From: Trachythela sp. YZ-2020
Lineage: Eukaryota; Cnidaria; Anthozoa; Malacalcyonacea; Clavulariidae
DNA length: 64,000 nucleotides
NCBI GenBank assembly: GCA_016169945.1
Contig: JADLSH010000285.1
Coordinates: forward strand, 496,001 to 560,000
Direction: 5' to 3'
Shown: piece by piece, positions 23,011 to 33,719 of the stretch
How positions within the stretch are numbered: the first letter of the stretch is position 1
How the letters are laid out: each line of letters begins with the position of its first letter
The notes under the pieces: model-generated
Seen by the model: the letters and a program-made list of their open reading frames with translations, nothing else
The model's database searches: none
What the model was told of the DNA's origin: nothing
Translations under genes and position numbers: made by a program

Positions 23011-24584
23011 TTGTTAATGCCAAATGTACAGTTGGCACAATTGTGGACAAAAAGCTTAAAAGATATGCCAAATTTTACATATGCACACATTGAGAAACAC
23101 CTCATTTTGGAGAAAGACAAACTACCTGACAAAAAACCAGCAGAAGCATCAAAGCACAAGAAAGGGGGCTACAGATTGTTCAAGGCAGGTTATGCAACAA
23201 AAATTTGGGCAAAAAGCAACATTAAAAAGGGAGATGATTTTCCTTATTTTCTTGTGCATTGTCAAGTACATGCAGAAATGAAAAAGCAAAATTATGATGT
23301 ATACGTCCATTTAAACCAAGTTACCGGTGATGTTGTCTATGCTAAATGTCAGTGTCCTGCGGGGGCTGGTGGCCGTTGTAAACATGTTGCTGCCATTTTA
23401 TTCCAGTTGTTAGACTTTTGTGAACTAGAATTGTCTGAGGTGCCTGATGACAAAACATGTACTGAGGAACTACAGCAATGGCATGTTCCCAAAAACATTA
23501 AATCTCAAGGTGCAGTTTTGTTTGAGGATTTAATTTTCCCTCAAGACACCTATGAAAAAGATAAAAAAGGCAGAAAACGACCAGCTGTGCAAGGGAAAAG
23601 GGTTGAGTATACTTCCTCATTTGAAAAGGTCTCAAAAACTGATCTTGAAAACTTAAAATTTGGTTTGGAAGAAGCAAGTACAAACTGTCCTTTGGTTGGT
23701 CTTCTTACTGATAATCAGTGCATCCCATCTAATTACGATGAAAACAAATTGCCATCTAGAAAACAACATATTGCAATAAATTATTCAAAGGAGAAATTAG
23801 AAATTACAGATATACGAGATCATATCATTTCACAATTGACTGAAAAACTGACTATTCACATGTACCTGACAATGAACAATCTAAGGCATTTATACAAGAG
23901 AAACTAGTTATTGATAATACAGCATGTTCTGAAATTGAGAAAAACACACGGGCACAGAGCAAAAGTACAGAATGGCACAATCAGCGCAAATCTCGTTTGA
24001 CTTCATCTTTGTTCGGCCAGGTTATTAAGAGAAGGAAAAGCATATACCCCAAAAGTCTTGTAAATAGAATTGTCACACCAACCAAATTTACAAATGAAAG
24101 TTGCAAATGGGGGAACGATAATGAAAAGAATGCCTTGAGTAAATATCAGGACCATATTGAAAAAAATAACAGTCAAATTGAACTTTGTTATTCATGTGGC
24201 TTAGTAGTGAACCCAAAATGGCCTTGGTTGGGTGCAAGCCCAGATTCACTGGCTAAGGATTTAAATGAACAAAATAAATATGGAGCAGTGGAAGTTAAAT
24301 GCCCTGCATCTAAAGCAGACCTCACTATATCAGAGGCTTGTCAAGACAAGTCATTTTTCTTGGAAATGAAAGATGATGACATTAAACTAAAAAATAATCA
24401 TGTTTATTACTACCAATGCCAAGGTGTTATGGCAATTTGCCAGTTGAGTTGGCTTGACTTTGTAGTGTTTACTAAGAATGATCTCCATGTTGAGAGAATT
24501 CTGTTTGATGAGCATAAGTGGGAAACAAACATGTTACCAGAGTTGACTGCTTTCTATTTCAGTTATCTTATGGATCTTGTGTGA
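22969..24584 (+). pseudogene. SWIM zinc finger / YqaJ-like nuclease of ISL2EU, one frameshift
   Basis: Second protein of the element. Starting at MEDK (22,969; an upstream in-frame Met at 22,954 also exists), it has a SWIM zinc finger (CQCPAGAGGRCKHVAA, about residues 126-145), then a YqaJ-type PD-(D/E)XK nuclease with GNDNEKNAL, GASPDSL, EVKCP and YYYQCQGVMAI. YqaJ nucleases are phage-type recombinases; in these transposons the role is presumed to be end processing or repair. The frame closes at 23,907, but the adjacent frame is open across this point and carries the expected sequence between the two domains, so one indel near 23,860 breaks the gene. A short intron is a less likely alternative. 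Confidence 0.85.
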
Positions 24585-24700
24585 CTGTGACTACTGTATT
24601 TTCTTATTAAAAAAGTACAACAAATTACATAATTAGAAATAGAAAATTAAATACAAACCCAACATGAATATGCAATCTTAGTACACAAGCTTGCTTAATA

Positions 24701-26170
24701 TTAATGTAACGCAAGTAACGGTTTGTTAAAAAGTGTCAAATATGAACAAATAATCCACATTTTATCCAGGTCAGCAGCCATACTTATTGGCAATGTGTGT
24801 TGTAAAAGTCGGTAGCTTTTTACTCTCTGAATCGCCCTCTCTACATGAATTCTGTGTTTGGCAATACGCCTCGTTATGACTTCGTCATGCTGAGTGAACT
24901 GGGGTTGGTCCTGCAAAAATGGTGGAATATTCAAGGACACCCCAGGAGGTAGGTCACCCTCGATGGCAAATCCCCGGTCAGCCATGACTTCATCCCCCGG
25001 TTCTAATAAATCTAGAATTCCACAATCCCTTGTAATTAGCTGGTCGGATGTGTTGCCAGCATAAAGTTCTGACACAAAGATAACATCACCTCTAGGTGAT
25101 ATACCGATTAGCCCTTTGGCAGTGTTATGATGCTTATAGGTGGAAAATGTTGCACTTTGGCATCGGGGTTCGGAAGGCATTTCTGTAAACAGCTCAGTGC
25201 AATCAATTATCACCCTGGTTCGAGGGTAATTCTCCTTAAAACTAGCAGGCATAGTATCAGAAATAAATTCTCTAGATGGCCATATAGGTATTGCCCTAAG
25301 TCTGTTTCTTAAAAAGTCAAGCCAAGTCAACCAAATGTTAGAAACTTGGGACACAGAAATACCATATCTGTTGGCAAGATCTTGTTCTAGTAAGCCACAC
25401 CTTAGCCTTGACAAGCATAGAAATAGTTCTTCTTCAGGCGACAGAGCTCTTTTTCTCCCGCTTTTGCCCTTGTTTTCAGCCTCAGTGTCACTATTGTTGG
25501 AACCCTTATACCTGAGTCTTTCACATGCCGGACAAAGAAAGTTATAAAATGCTCGATATGTCTCATAATTGGGAAAACCAGTGTAGAATTCAAAATTAGC
25601 ATTGCTTGTGCCTTTTATGTGTTCAACTGAAAACACAGATTTCTTTACTTTTTCTTTTAAAATACAAATTTCATCCTGCTGCTCTTGTTTTTCATTCTCT
25701 AATTCAGACACCGAATTTTTTAGTTCCGTTACTTCCTGCCTTAACCTTTCAACAATTTCACTTTCACTACTTCTGCGTTTCCGGATTGGTGGATTTTGGC
25801 TTGCATCCCTTTCCCTGCACTTAGATGTGGATCGTGGTTTGGTTGGCGTTGGTTGAATTAATTTGGGGCCAATAGTTGGTATATTGTTACTGTAGGTCTT
25901 TTTTCCCCCTTCAAAATGTTTTGAGCAAATTCTGTGGTACTGAGTTAGTTGAAAATCAACTCGGGCAAGCCAGTGCAACCATGTTTTTCTTAATTTTGGC
26001 TCAGTTGGAAACTTGTGAAACGATAGCTCTGGGTCTCCCTTGGTATTACTGTCACAGAATGGTACACAACAATATGTTCCACCAGGTTTTTTTTCATTTT
26101 TGTTTTCAATTTGTTCTTGCAATAACAAATGCTGGTCTGGTTTTGTTGACGAGCTAGCTTTATCCTCCAT
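24701..26170 (-). CDS. THAP-domain DDE transposase of ISL2EU
   Basis: This frame encodes 489 aa, uninterrupted. An N-terminal THAP C2CH zinc finger (about residues 33-110; CCVPFC, FHKFP, CSKHF) should bind the transposon ends. A coiled coil follows (about 138-180), then an HTH segment (LANRYGISVSQVSNIWL), then a DDE_Tnp_4-type RNase H fold. Candidate catalytic residues are Asp in VIIDCTE, Asp in VMADRGF and Glu in HVERAIQRVKSYR. It starts MEDKASSST, almost the same as the nuclease gene on the other strand, because both starts lie in the terminal repeats. It is probably functional as read, in contrast to its partner. Confidence 0.92.
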   Translation of the reverse strand: MEDKASSSTKPDQHLLLQEQIENKNEKKPGGTYCCVPFCDSNTKGDPELSFHKFPTEPKLRKTWLHWLARVDFQLTQYHRICSKHFEGGKKTYSNNIPTIGPKLIQPTPTKPRSTSKCRERDASQNPPIRKRRSSESEIVERLRQEVTELKNSVSELENEKQEQQDEICILKEKVKKSVFSVEHIKGTSNANFEFYTGFPNYETYRAFYNFLCPACERLRYKGSNNSDTEAENKGKSGRKRALSPEEELFLCLSRLRCGLLEQDLANRYGISVSQVSNIWLTWLDFLRNRLRAIPIWPSREFISDTMPASFKENYPRTRVIIDCTELFTEMPSEPRCQSATFSTYKHHNTAKGLIGISPRGDVIFVSELYAGNTSDQLITRDCGILDLLEPGDEVMADRGFAIEGDLPPGVSLNIPPFLQDQPQFTQHDEVITRRIAKHRIHVERAIQRVKSYRLLQHTLPISMAADLDKMWIICSYLTLFNKPLLALH

Positions 26171-27058
26171 AATTTATTAATTTAAATATTTACAACCTAT
26201 ATACTATTTAAAATATGTACAATAATTTAAATCCTACCTACTATTTTATTTTAATAAATATTAAGTTTTAATAAACTTTTTAATAGTTATTTCAATGCTT
26301 GAGTTACTGTGTAGTTATAAAGCAACTAAAACGCTATATTTATACCTATTTGTGTTAATAAATTAATATTTTGTCCTGAAATTTACAAGTTAACTATGTT
26401 TACAACATACCATTAATTTAGAAGAGGATAAAAACAAGCGACCACAACAGAAAATAGAGCCAAACAAAAGTCAACAACCAAGTAATAGTACTTTTTAGTC
26501 GATATTTTTACGAAATAGCAAAAAAGTTGCAAGTGAACCGGGGTTTTTCGCGCCAAAACTTATCAATACAAAGCCCCATGTCGACAGTTGTCAATACAGC
26601 ATGTCGGCTGAAAAAATTGTCAACTTCAACGGCTTGTATTTGCAAATCGCACATTCAGAAATAGAAATAAACGATAGATCTAGATTGCTTGGTCACATAG
26701 CTTTATTTCAAGGGGTAATTGTGTACTATGGACTTACCGATCACTTTATTCACTTTAAAACGTGCGGAAGAGTCGTTTTCGAAGCCCGATTTTGGTCGAA
26801 CTGGCTCCACTCTTGAGTCACACTCGAAAGCAATTTTCTCGCAATCTTTACAATCAATTTCGCTCAAAGTCGCTCTGAAACTTCTTCGTAACCGCTACTA
26901 AAAATAACGGGTTTAAACCGGTCGTTCGTGTGAAACGTATAGCAGGGAAATTAAAAACTATAACGATGCATGAAATCGACATCGTTCGCCCGCCATTTGG
27001 AATAGAATGATCAAATAACCACTTCTACCGGCATGCATTGCGATAGCTGGAATTGCCC
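26125..27058. repeat. ISL2EU right terminal inverted repeat
   Basis: Mirror of the left arm; drives the transposase gene. Identity is high through the noncoding part and fades after about 15 codons of each gene. Confidence 0.9.
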
Positions 27059-27962
27059 ATTGGAGGGAGTATTTGCGGAGACTTGTAGAACTCATGCATG
27101 TTAGTTAATATAAGATCAAGTATTGCTTCGCCTCGAGTTGGTGATTTAACAATTTGTTTCAACCGAAAATGCTTAATTATTTGATTCACATTTAGACGAT
27201 TGAAATCCCCGGCAATGATAATACCGCAGCTATAAAATTTTGCTTCGACTTCGCTCAGTGTCTGAAATAAGTGACTCTGCATGCTGAAATCGTCGGCACT
27301 GGGGGGTGGTATAGGACGGCAACTATGATTGAGGAAAATTCACGAGGAAGTCGTCTAGGTTTTATATGAAGCCATAAGATTTCGTGTTCGGAACAACATG
27401 AAATTTCTGAAAGGATTTTGAGTTTCGTATCACCGTCTCTGATATAAATACAGATTCCGCCATGGTTGTTTATAGATCTATCTTTGCGTATGATTGTAAA
27501 CCCAGGTATGCTTACAACGCTGTCTGTAATTGAGTCATTGAGCCAAGTTTCAGTTAGAAAGGATAAGTTTATCTAATTTTCCATCATGAATTCACGGACT
27601 TCGTCTATTTTAGGGGCCAAGGATCTCACATTAGTCACCATTAATTTTGGAATAAAATTACTAATCCTCTGTTTTAATGTAGTGGTATTAAGTTGATGGA
27701 ATTCTGTAGTAAGGGGCTTACATGGCAGTGTACAGTTATTTGGAAGGTCAACAGATTCGTTTAATAATGACTGGGTGGTCTTGTTGGGATGTCCATCAGG
27801 GGAGGCATATAAGGGTAGTTTACATGGGGATAAAAAAAAGGGTGTCTCATAGTATTTAGGGGACTTTGGGGCGGGTATGGGGTTTGACCGTAAAAAGGGG
27901 GTGGAAAAATTTGTTGTTGGTGTGGTTGAAGGGACTGTTGTGAAATAGCGTGGAGAAATCAC
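27059..27962 (-). pseudogene. LINE 1 ORF2, endonuclease part
   Basis: The start overlaps the ORF1 stop as ATGA. A Pro/Thr-rich lead is followed by the endonuclease (LMVTNVRSLAPKIDEVREF), a stop at 27,573 where the family would continue, and then CGIIIAGDFNRLNVNQI and GEAILDLILTNM, typical APE-type endonuclease motifs. A one-base change in a C run near 27,298 shifts the frame. The part past 27,059 resumes at 22,067. Confidence 0.88.
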
Positions 27963-29314
27963 ATTTCGACCCTCACTCCTTCAGGCAATGACCCTTTTTC
28001 GTAAAAGGGACATGGAACGTGAGATTTAGTTTTTTTTGTGTATCGGGGGAACCTGTCTTGGTATGGTGCGGGTATTTCGTTCCTACCGGCGATTTCTGAA
28101 GCTGAAACATTATCGGTTCCAGCGTTATTTGGATTTGCCGCGCCAACGTTGTTTTGATCAGATATCTCGATTATACTAATGTCGGGGGCGTTGGGATTAG
28201 TCGTTTCATTGATTTCTTTTGTTTGGGCGTGAGTTAAAATATGCATATCGGTGGCAGGTTTGCCATTTCGATTTTTAACTAACTTTCCCCCATTTTCAAC
28301 TGATTTTTCACCTTTACACTGGCCCATAAACTCAACTATTTGTTCAACAGATTGAGACAAAGTTCGTATAATTTCTCTGTTGATTTCTTGACCCGATTTA
28401 AGTTCCTCAATGTCTAAAACAACATCATTAGCTTTATCATTAGCTTTGATAAGTCCCGCTCCTTCGTTTTCAAGCACAATAATCGGATCGTCGCTTAGTC
28501 TACTTTGGGAGTGGATTATATCGCTGTCTATCTGAGTCATTACGGATTTAGTTTTATTCAAGCAATTGTTGTGTGCGTCGACATTTGCATCCTTTTGTTT
28601 AGAGCAATACTCATAGGGCTGATGAGAATCTTGATATAAAATTTTCAGAGTAGTTGTAAGGCTAGCTTTTTCATTCTCGAGATCCTTTACTTTATAATTC
28701 AAATCAGATAAAGCATATTTAGCTATGTGAAGACTATCTTTCAAGGCATTGTTTTCTTCCTTAAGTTTCGTATTTTCTTGCCGTAATCTATTTACGCATT
28801 CAAGCCCGTTATTTGAACAGTAATTCTTTAAATTATTCATATCGTTAACAACTGTTAAAATTTTATCCATAAATTTAGACTCAAAATACTTGATTTCGGT
28901 CTCAATTTTATCAATTCTATCAGTCGTATTAGTAGGCATGGGTGCAGTTTGATCAATTGCTTCGCTCATACCTGCAACTTCTTCACCCAGACTAGTACAG
29001 CCAATGTGTATGCCTTCATCAGCGTCGGCTTGCCCACTCAGACCAGAACAACCATTGAGCTTGCCTTCATCAGCGTCAATTAGTTCAGAGGTTTCATCCT
29101 GACAATCAGCAGCTTTTCCTGATATAGACGTCAACACTTTAGTAAGGTCTATTGTGTCACTAGGATCTCCAATCACCGTTATCCATTTGGCAGACTTTCC
29201 ATGCCATTTTAGACTTAAATTATCACTAGTGAATAGTTTGACTTCGCCGCCAGGTGAAGTCCAACGACCTGCCAGCTTTAGATCGTCTAAAACAAATTTT
29301 TCAACTCGCACCAC
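27959..29314 (-). CDS. LINE 1 ORF1 protein
   Basis: This frame encodes 451 aa. The N-terminus is folded-looking (RWTSPGGEVKLFTSDNL); the centre is a coiled coil (about residues 170-230: RLRQENTKLKEENNALKDSL, DLENEKASLTTTLKI). No CCHC knuckle or PHD finger is seen. ORF1 proteins of LINEs bind their RNA as multimers, and the coiled coil fits. It is intact, although ORF2 of the same copy is broken. Confidence 0.8.
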   Translation of the reverse strand: MVRVEKFVLDDLKLAGRWTSPGGEVKLFTSDNLSLKWHGKSAKWITVIGDPSDTIDLTKVLTSISGKAADCQDETSELIDADEGKLNGCSGLSGQADADEGIHIGCTSLGEEVAGMSEAIDQTAPMPTNTTDRIDKIETEIKYFESKFMDKILTVVNDMNNLKNYCSNNGLECVNRLRQENTKLKEENNALKDSLHIAKYALSDLNYKVKDLENEKASLTTTLKILYQDSHQPYEYCSKQKDANVDAHNNCLNKTKSVMTQIDSDIIHSQSRLSDDPIIVLENEGAGLIKANDKANDVVLDIEELKSGQEINREIIRTLSQSVEQIVEFMGQCKGEKSVENGGKLVKNRNGKPATDMHILTHAQTKEINETTNPNAPDISIIEISDQNNVGAANPNNAGTDNVSASEIAGRNEIPAPYQDRFPRYTKKTKSHVPCPFYEKGSLPEGVRVEM

Positions 29315-29834
29315 GTACTAGCCCAATAAAATCTCTCTCCGTTAGTCTTTAAATTCAAATATAATTCTTTGGCCATAGTTAGTAACTATTATGATATCAA
29401 CTTTATATATGATATGAAATATAAGCGGAGCTTAAAAAAACACGTCTGCTATGGTCCAGAGCTTACGCACGATCAATAACCGGGTACAGCATTATTAAGT
29501 ACATATAAATTAATGAAAACAACAATATATATTATGATTTTATGCTACACTTATGTAGATAAGAAAAGGAAAACAAGCAACAATAATACACAACAGATAG
29601 AATTCGCCACAAACAGGTACTTTAATAGAAAATTGCCTTACCGTGCATGCGTCATTCTGTCAATTATTGTCTTATTAATTCTGTCAATTATTGTCTTATT
29701 AATTCTGTCAATTATTGTCTTATTAATTCAATATTATTATTGTTCTAACAATTTTAATAGGTTTTGATATATGTCATACTAAAACAGAAAAGATTGACGT
29801 TGCGAATGAGATCAATAACACCTTTCTGTCTCTA
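29315..29834. repeat. Gap between two LINEs with a 24-bp tandem repeat
   Basis: Contains three perfect copies of a 24-bp unit (CTGTCAATTATTGTCTTATT plus AATT) at about 29,658-29,729, and the presumed 5' leader of LINE 1. The 5' truncation point of LINE 2 lies near 29,765. No gene. Confidence 0.75.
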
Positions 29835-31545
29835 ATGGCGGAGTTTGAACCACTGACTCCGGACAACTATCATGATCTGGTACTTAATGTACCAAACGAT
29901 CTCATCATAACAGTAACTGCAGGGGATGTTTTTGAAAAACCCTCAAAGCTAAATCCAAAGAAAGCCCACGGTCCCGACGGGATACCAACATGGGTACTAA
30001 AAGAAAATGCAGATCTCCTCGAGCTTCCTGTCAAAGAGATTTTAAACTGCTCATATCGGGAATGTTGGATCCCACAAGCATGGAAGAAGGCCGATGTTGT
30101 CGCTATCCCCAAACAGAAACCCATAACCGATATTAACAATAATTTGCGTCCAATATCTCTGACGCCTATTCTCTCAAAACTGGCCGAAGACTTTGTAGTC
30201 GAACGACACTTAAAACCTGCAGTATTGGCTAAGATTGATACAAGGCAATTTGGATCCATCCCTAACTCAAACACAATGTATGCCTTGATTAGCATGCTGC
30301 ACTCTTGGAACAAAAGCACTGACGGAAATGGCTCCACAAATCGAGTAATCCTCTTCGATTTTCGTAAAGCCTTCGACATGATAGACCATCATATTCTGTC
30401 GGCTAAACTGTTAAAATACGATATTCCAAAACCTGTATTGCACTGGATTTTAACTTTCCTTACAGACCGTAGTCAAAGAGTCAAATTGAGCGACGAATGT
30501 TTTTCTGAATGGAAAACCGTACCGGCAGGTGTTCCGCAGGGGACAAAGCTAGGACCCTGGCTCTTCCTTGTTATGATGAATGACCTCGACATTGCTGGTG
30601 ACGTGGGCCTTTGGAAATACGTTGACGACTCAACCATGTCCGAAGTCGTAAACAAAGATCAACCTAGCGCAATGCAGGTTCATGTTGACGAGTTTGCCTC
30701 GAAATCTACGCTTGACCGTATGCAACTAAAGGAATCTAAATGCAAAGAACTGCGAATTGGCTTTTCAACTGTGAAAGCAGATTTCGACCCTGTCGTTATC
30801 AACAATAAAGATATTAATGTGGTTCCGTGTGCAAAACTTCTAGGCCTATCCATTTCAGACAATCTTAAATGGAACACACATGTCGAGAATGTATGCAAAA
30901 AGGCTTCATCTCGTTTATACTTTTTGAGGCAATTGAAACGAGCTAAATTACCACCAACAGATCTTCTTCTGTTCTACGTTACTTGTATTCGGCCAGTTAT
31001 TGAATATGCGTGCGAAGTGTTTCACGACTCCCTTCCAAAATATCTGTCGGAGGCCCTCGAAAAACTTCAAAAACGAGCTTGCAGGATAATTCTTCCTGAA
31101 CATCGGTATGAAGATGCACTTAATGAACTGGGCCTTGTGTCGCTGGCCGACCGAAGACAGAACCAGACAACTAAACTTTTCGAAAAAATTGTCAATGACC
31201 CAAATAACAGGTTGCATAACCTTCTACCGCCTTTAAATTCCTCTGAGGTGTCCCTAAGAGATAGAAGAACATTTCAAGTTCCTAACTACAAGACAAATCG
31301 ATTTAGAAACGATTTTATAAATAGTAATTCTTCTAAATACAAATCTTATAGTCTCATACACTGAATTACTCATCGTAGTATAGTTAGAATATTTTAGATT
31401 CTTTTAGAGTTGCCTGGGATAAAGTATCTTACACTTTTACATTTCTATTTTAAATTTTTAACCTGTAAATATAAGCGTAATTCAGCCTATTCATGGCTGC
31501 AATGTTTATATGAATAAAACCATCTATCTATCTATCTATCTATAA
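29765..31545 (+). mobile_element. LINE 2, 5'-truncated, with tetranucleotide tail
   Basis: It keeps the linker, reverse transcriptase and 3' UTR and ends with AATAAAACC followed by (ATCT)n. Same family as LINE 1, but ORF1 and the endonuclease are missing. The two copies lie head to head with about 0.4 kb between them. Confidence 0.88.
29835..31364 (+). CDS. LINE 2 reverse transcriptase (truncated ORF2)
   Basis: The reading covers 509 aa and is open throughout, continuing in frame upstream of this Met to about 29,770. Motifs: NPKKAHGPDGIPTWVL, FDFRKAFDMIDHH, AGVPQGTKLGPWLF and KYVDDST (YVDD active site), then the thumb and a C-terminal region. Only synonymous-looking and conservative differences separate it from the broken copy in LINE 1. 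A recent insertion, but without endonuclease it is not autonomous. Confidence 0.9.
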   Translation: MAEFEPLTPDNYHDLVLNVPNDLIITVTAGDVFEKPSKLNPKKAHGPDGIPTWVLKENADLLELPVKEILNCSYRECWIPQAWKKADVVAIPKQKPITDINNNLRPISLTPILSKLAEDFVVERHLKPAVLAKIDTRQFGSIPNSNTMYALISMLHSWNKSTDGNGSTNRVILFDFRKAFDMIDHHILSAKLLKYDIPKPVLHWILTFLTDRSQRVKLSDECFSEWKTVPAGVPQGTKLGPWLFLVMMNDLDIAGDVGLWKYVDDSTMSEVVNKDQPSAMQVHVDEFASKSTLDRMQLKESKCKELRIGFSTVKADFDPVVINNKDINVVPCAKLLGLSISDNLKWNTHVENVCKKASSRLYFLRQLKRAKLPPTDLLLFYVTCIRPVIEYACEVFHDSLPKYLSEALEKLQKRACRIILPEHRYEDALNELGLVSLADRRQNQTTKLFEKIVNDPNNRLHNLLPPLNSSEVSLRDRRTFQVPNYKTNRFRNDFINSNSSKYKSYSLIH

Positions 31546-32853
31546 ATGTGAGCATACCAGTTCCGGCAGCGATGTTCAATATTTTACCAGAGAACAATCA
31601 AATTAGTACACCACCAGACGAAATGAGAAATAGAAAAGTTTTTCCAACTATGGTTTTTCCAAAACTTACATCCTGATGGGGGGTGCATAAATTGAATAAT
31701 AATAGTCCGAACTACAGGAACTGTCACCACCGGAATATTGCATAAATTATGGTCTTTTAAAACTCTTGAGAAGCGCACCTGTCCATTCTATGACACTCCT
31801 CAAATTTCTTCAAAATAGGTTCTTCCAACAATGAAGCAGTCACACAATGTCCACACGTCAATAGGAATGATGCAGCAGACAAAGGTCTTATATCTAGATA
31901 AAATTTATTGAAACATAAAAAACAATCAGTGATAATAATCATAGTGACATAATAGTCATACTAAGTTTCATAGATTTTGTTTGGTATCTCGTTTGATGAA
32001 ACCAATAATAGTTGAGGTTGTTTGTAGATGGAATAATCTACAAACAACTTCCACTATAAGTTTCATAGATAACATTTTAAAAATTACAGCATTGTTTTTT
32101 GAAATTCCTGAGAAGAGGAATGACACTTGTCTATTTTCGGCTCAATTTCAATATTAACCCATTAGTTGGCAATGCACCCATATGTGCCCTACTTAGTATT
32201 TTACTTTGTCTAACACCAGATCGACAATTTTTATTATTCCAAAAAAATCCACGCCTCTATTTGGAAAAAATTAACACCTATCTCCTAGTACACCTTGCTA
32301 TAATCATTGGTGAATTTCCCCCTTTGTCTCTAATTAGAGGTGAATTTCTCCCCTTCCCCCTCCAGGCTCCAGCACGAGATTTTCTCTGTGGCGGATCCAT
32401 ATAAATAAGACTTTTCTGGAGTAATCTTTAAAAATTTGCCGATCTGCTTTCGATTTAGTTCGACAAAATATTGCCTGCCTGCAGTGGCACCGGCAAGGCG
32501 TGGGGGGGACTGCCCCCAATAATGTTCAAGAGTGTGATTTTATAAGATCCATACAATTCGTTTGCGAATTCGCTCCAGAAAACGCCAAAAATGCAGTCCT
32601 AGAGTTTCAAAAATTATAAAAAAATTTCTGGGGGAGGACCACCAGATCCCCCTATTTTTAAACAAGGGTGATGATTGTAATATACCTTTTCTGACAATAT
32701 ATTGTATGGGAAATCGTTTGTTTGAACCGAAATATTTCTTATATAAAAAATATTTTGCTCCAAACTGCCGTCAAAATTGCCGTCAAAACGTTTCAGAGAC
32801 GTGCCCCAATTCAAAACAATTTCCTGGTGGTGATGCGTCGTTACAAGCATATA
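31546..32853. other. No gene recognised
   Basis: Contains TTGTTTGTAGATGG and its complement around 32,015-32,050 (short palindrome) and a GC-rich stretch near 32,480-32,510. No supported coding sequence. Confidence 0.6.
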
Positions 32854-33025
32854 AAGGTACGTTTACACACTGCGATTTGTCGGCCCGATTTTAAGTTTAT
32901 ATGAATGTTAATGACGAATATTTTCCGTTGTTGATGTTGTCAGATGACGTTTGCCACGTATTTTTCAAATATCATTAACGTGCATCTGAAATCGGCCGAC
33001 AAATCGCAGCGTGTAAACTTACCCT
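32854..33025. mobile_element. 172-bp MITE
   Basis: The ends AGGTACGTTTACAC / GTGTAAACTTACCCT plus CTGCGATTTGTCGGCC are inverted copies over about 35 bp. No target duplication is clear. Confidence 0.75.
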
Positions 33026-33320
33026 AACGTAACGTATATATTGCCCCCTCAATAAAAAATCCTTCCGGTGCCTTTTCGCGAATTGCGAGGCTTGCAAAAT
33101 CCGAGCAAGACCTTCAATTACCCGAGCAAGACCTACAAGTTTCTTGACTTGAAAATAAGTAAATAAGTGCATTAATCATACTAACTTATCATTGTTTTGA
33201 AACATGCTTTTGTGTCTTTTTACTGCTCTAAAAGGCAGAAAAACAAACCGCTAGTCTAAATACGTAGTGAAATATATGAGCGTTTCATTCCTAATACTCT
33301 AGCAGTCTAGCTAGCTCACC

Positions 33321-33719
33321 ATGCGGCCATGGCCTAGCCTGCTCGCAGACGTTGTTTTTCTCACGCCAAGCGACGAAAAACAAACGTCTGCTGAACCGAG
33401 CGCCAGAACGAGTTCTGCTATTTCACAACGTCTATTTTGATCGTCCAATCAGAATCTCTGATTAGTCTGATATAAAAGCGTGATTCTTGTGAAAATGCAT
33501 AAATTAATTATAAAAATTTGCTCACAGCTTCGTTGAACTCCATATTGAATTTAAAATTATGCTAATTATGCTGAATATACCACAAAACGTCACTTTCCAG
33601 AACTTGGAAGGTAAATTCTGATTGGTTGAGGGAAAAATAGCAGAATTCGTTTTGGCGCTCGGTTCAGCATAAGTTTGTTTTTAACAACGTCTGCGAGCAG
33701 ACTAGCCATGGCCATGCAT
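33321..33719. mobile_element. ~400-bp MITE
   Basis: The ends ATGCGGCCATGGCCTAGCCT and GCTAGCCATGGCCATG-like are inverted, followed by CTGCTCGCAGACGTTG on both sides. The inner arms (GAACCGAGCGCCA.. and its complement) extend the match to about 110 bp on the left arm. No coding capacity. Confidence 0.75.

Larger units (their letters stand above)
22068..27058. mobile_element. ISL2EU DNA transposon, 4,991 bp, with ~900-bp terminal inverted repeats
   Basis: The ends GGGCAATTCCAGC and GCTGGAATTGCCC are flanked by AT on both sides (22,066-22,067 and 27,059-27,060). Removing the element and one AT restores an open LINE frame, which fixes the 2-bp target duplication. ISL2EU elements are known to use 2-bp duplications and to encode a DDE transposase plus a YqaJ-type nuclease; both genes are here, facing each other. 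The inverted repeats run into the first ~15 codons of both genes. Confidence 0.95.
19755..29380 (-). mobile_element. LINE 1 (CR1/L2-like), split by an ISL2EU insertion
   Basis: One element on the minus strand: ORF1 29,314-27,959, ORF2 5' part 27,962-27,059, then a 4,991-bp transposon, then ORF2 3' part 22,067-19,983. It ends in a (TAGA)n tail at about 19,758-19,780. ORF1 and ORF2 overlap as ATGA (27,959-27,962). ORF2 has a stop at 27,573, a frameshift in a C run near 27,298, and further frameshifts near 21,880, 21,240 and 20,405. The 3' end shares AATTCAGCCTA and the tetranucleotide tail with LINE 2 at 29.8-31.5 kb. Confidence 0.88.

Noticed and set aside
22310..26901. Identical 71-aa and 60-aa ORFs near both ISL2EU ends
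   Set aside because: They exist twice only because the terminal repeats are identical; no coding pattern.
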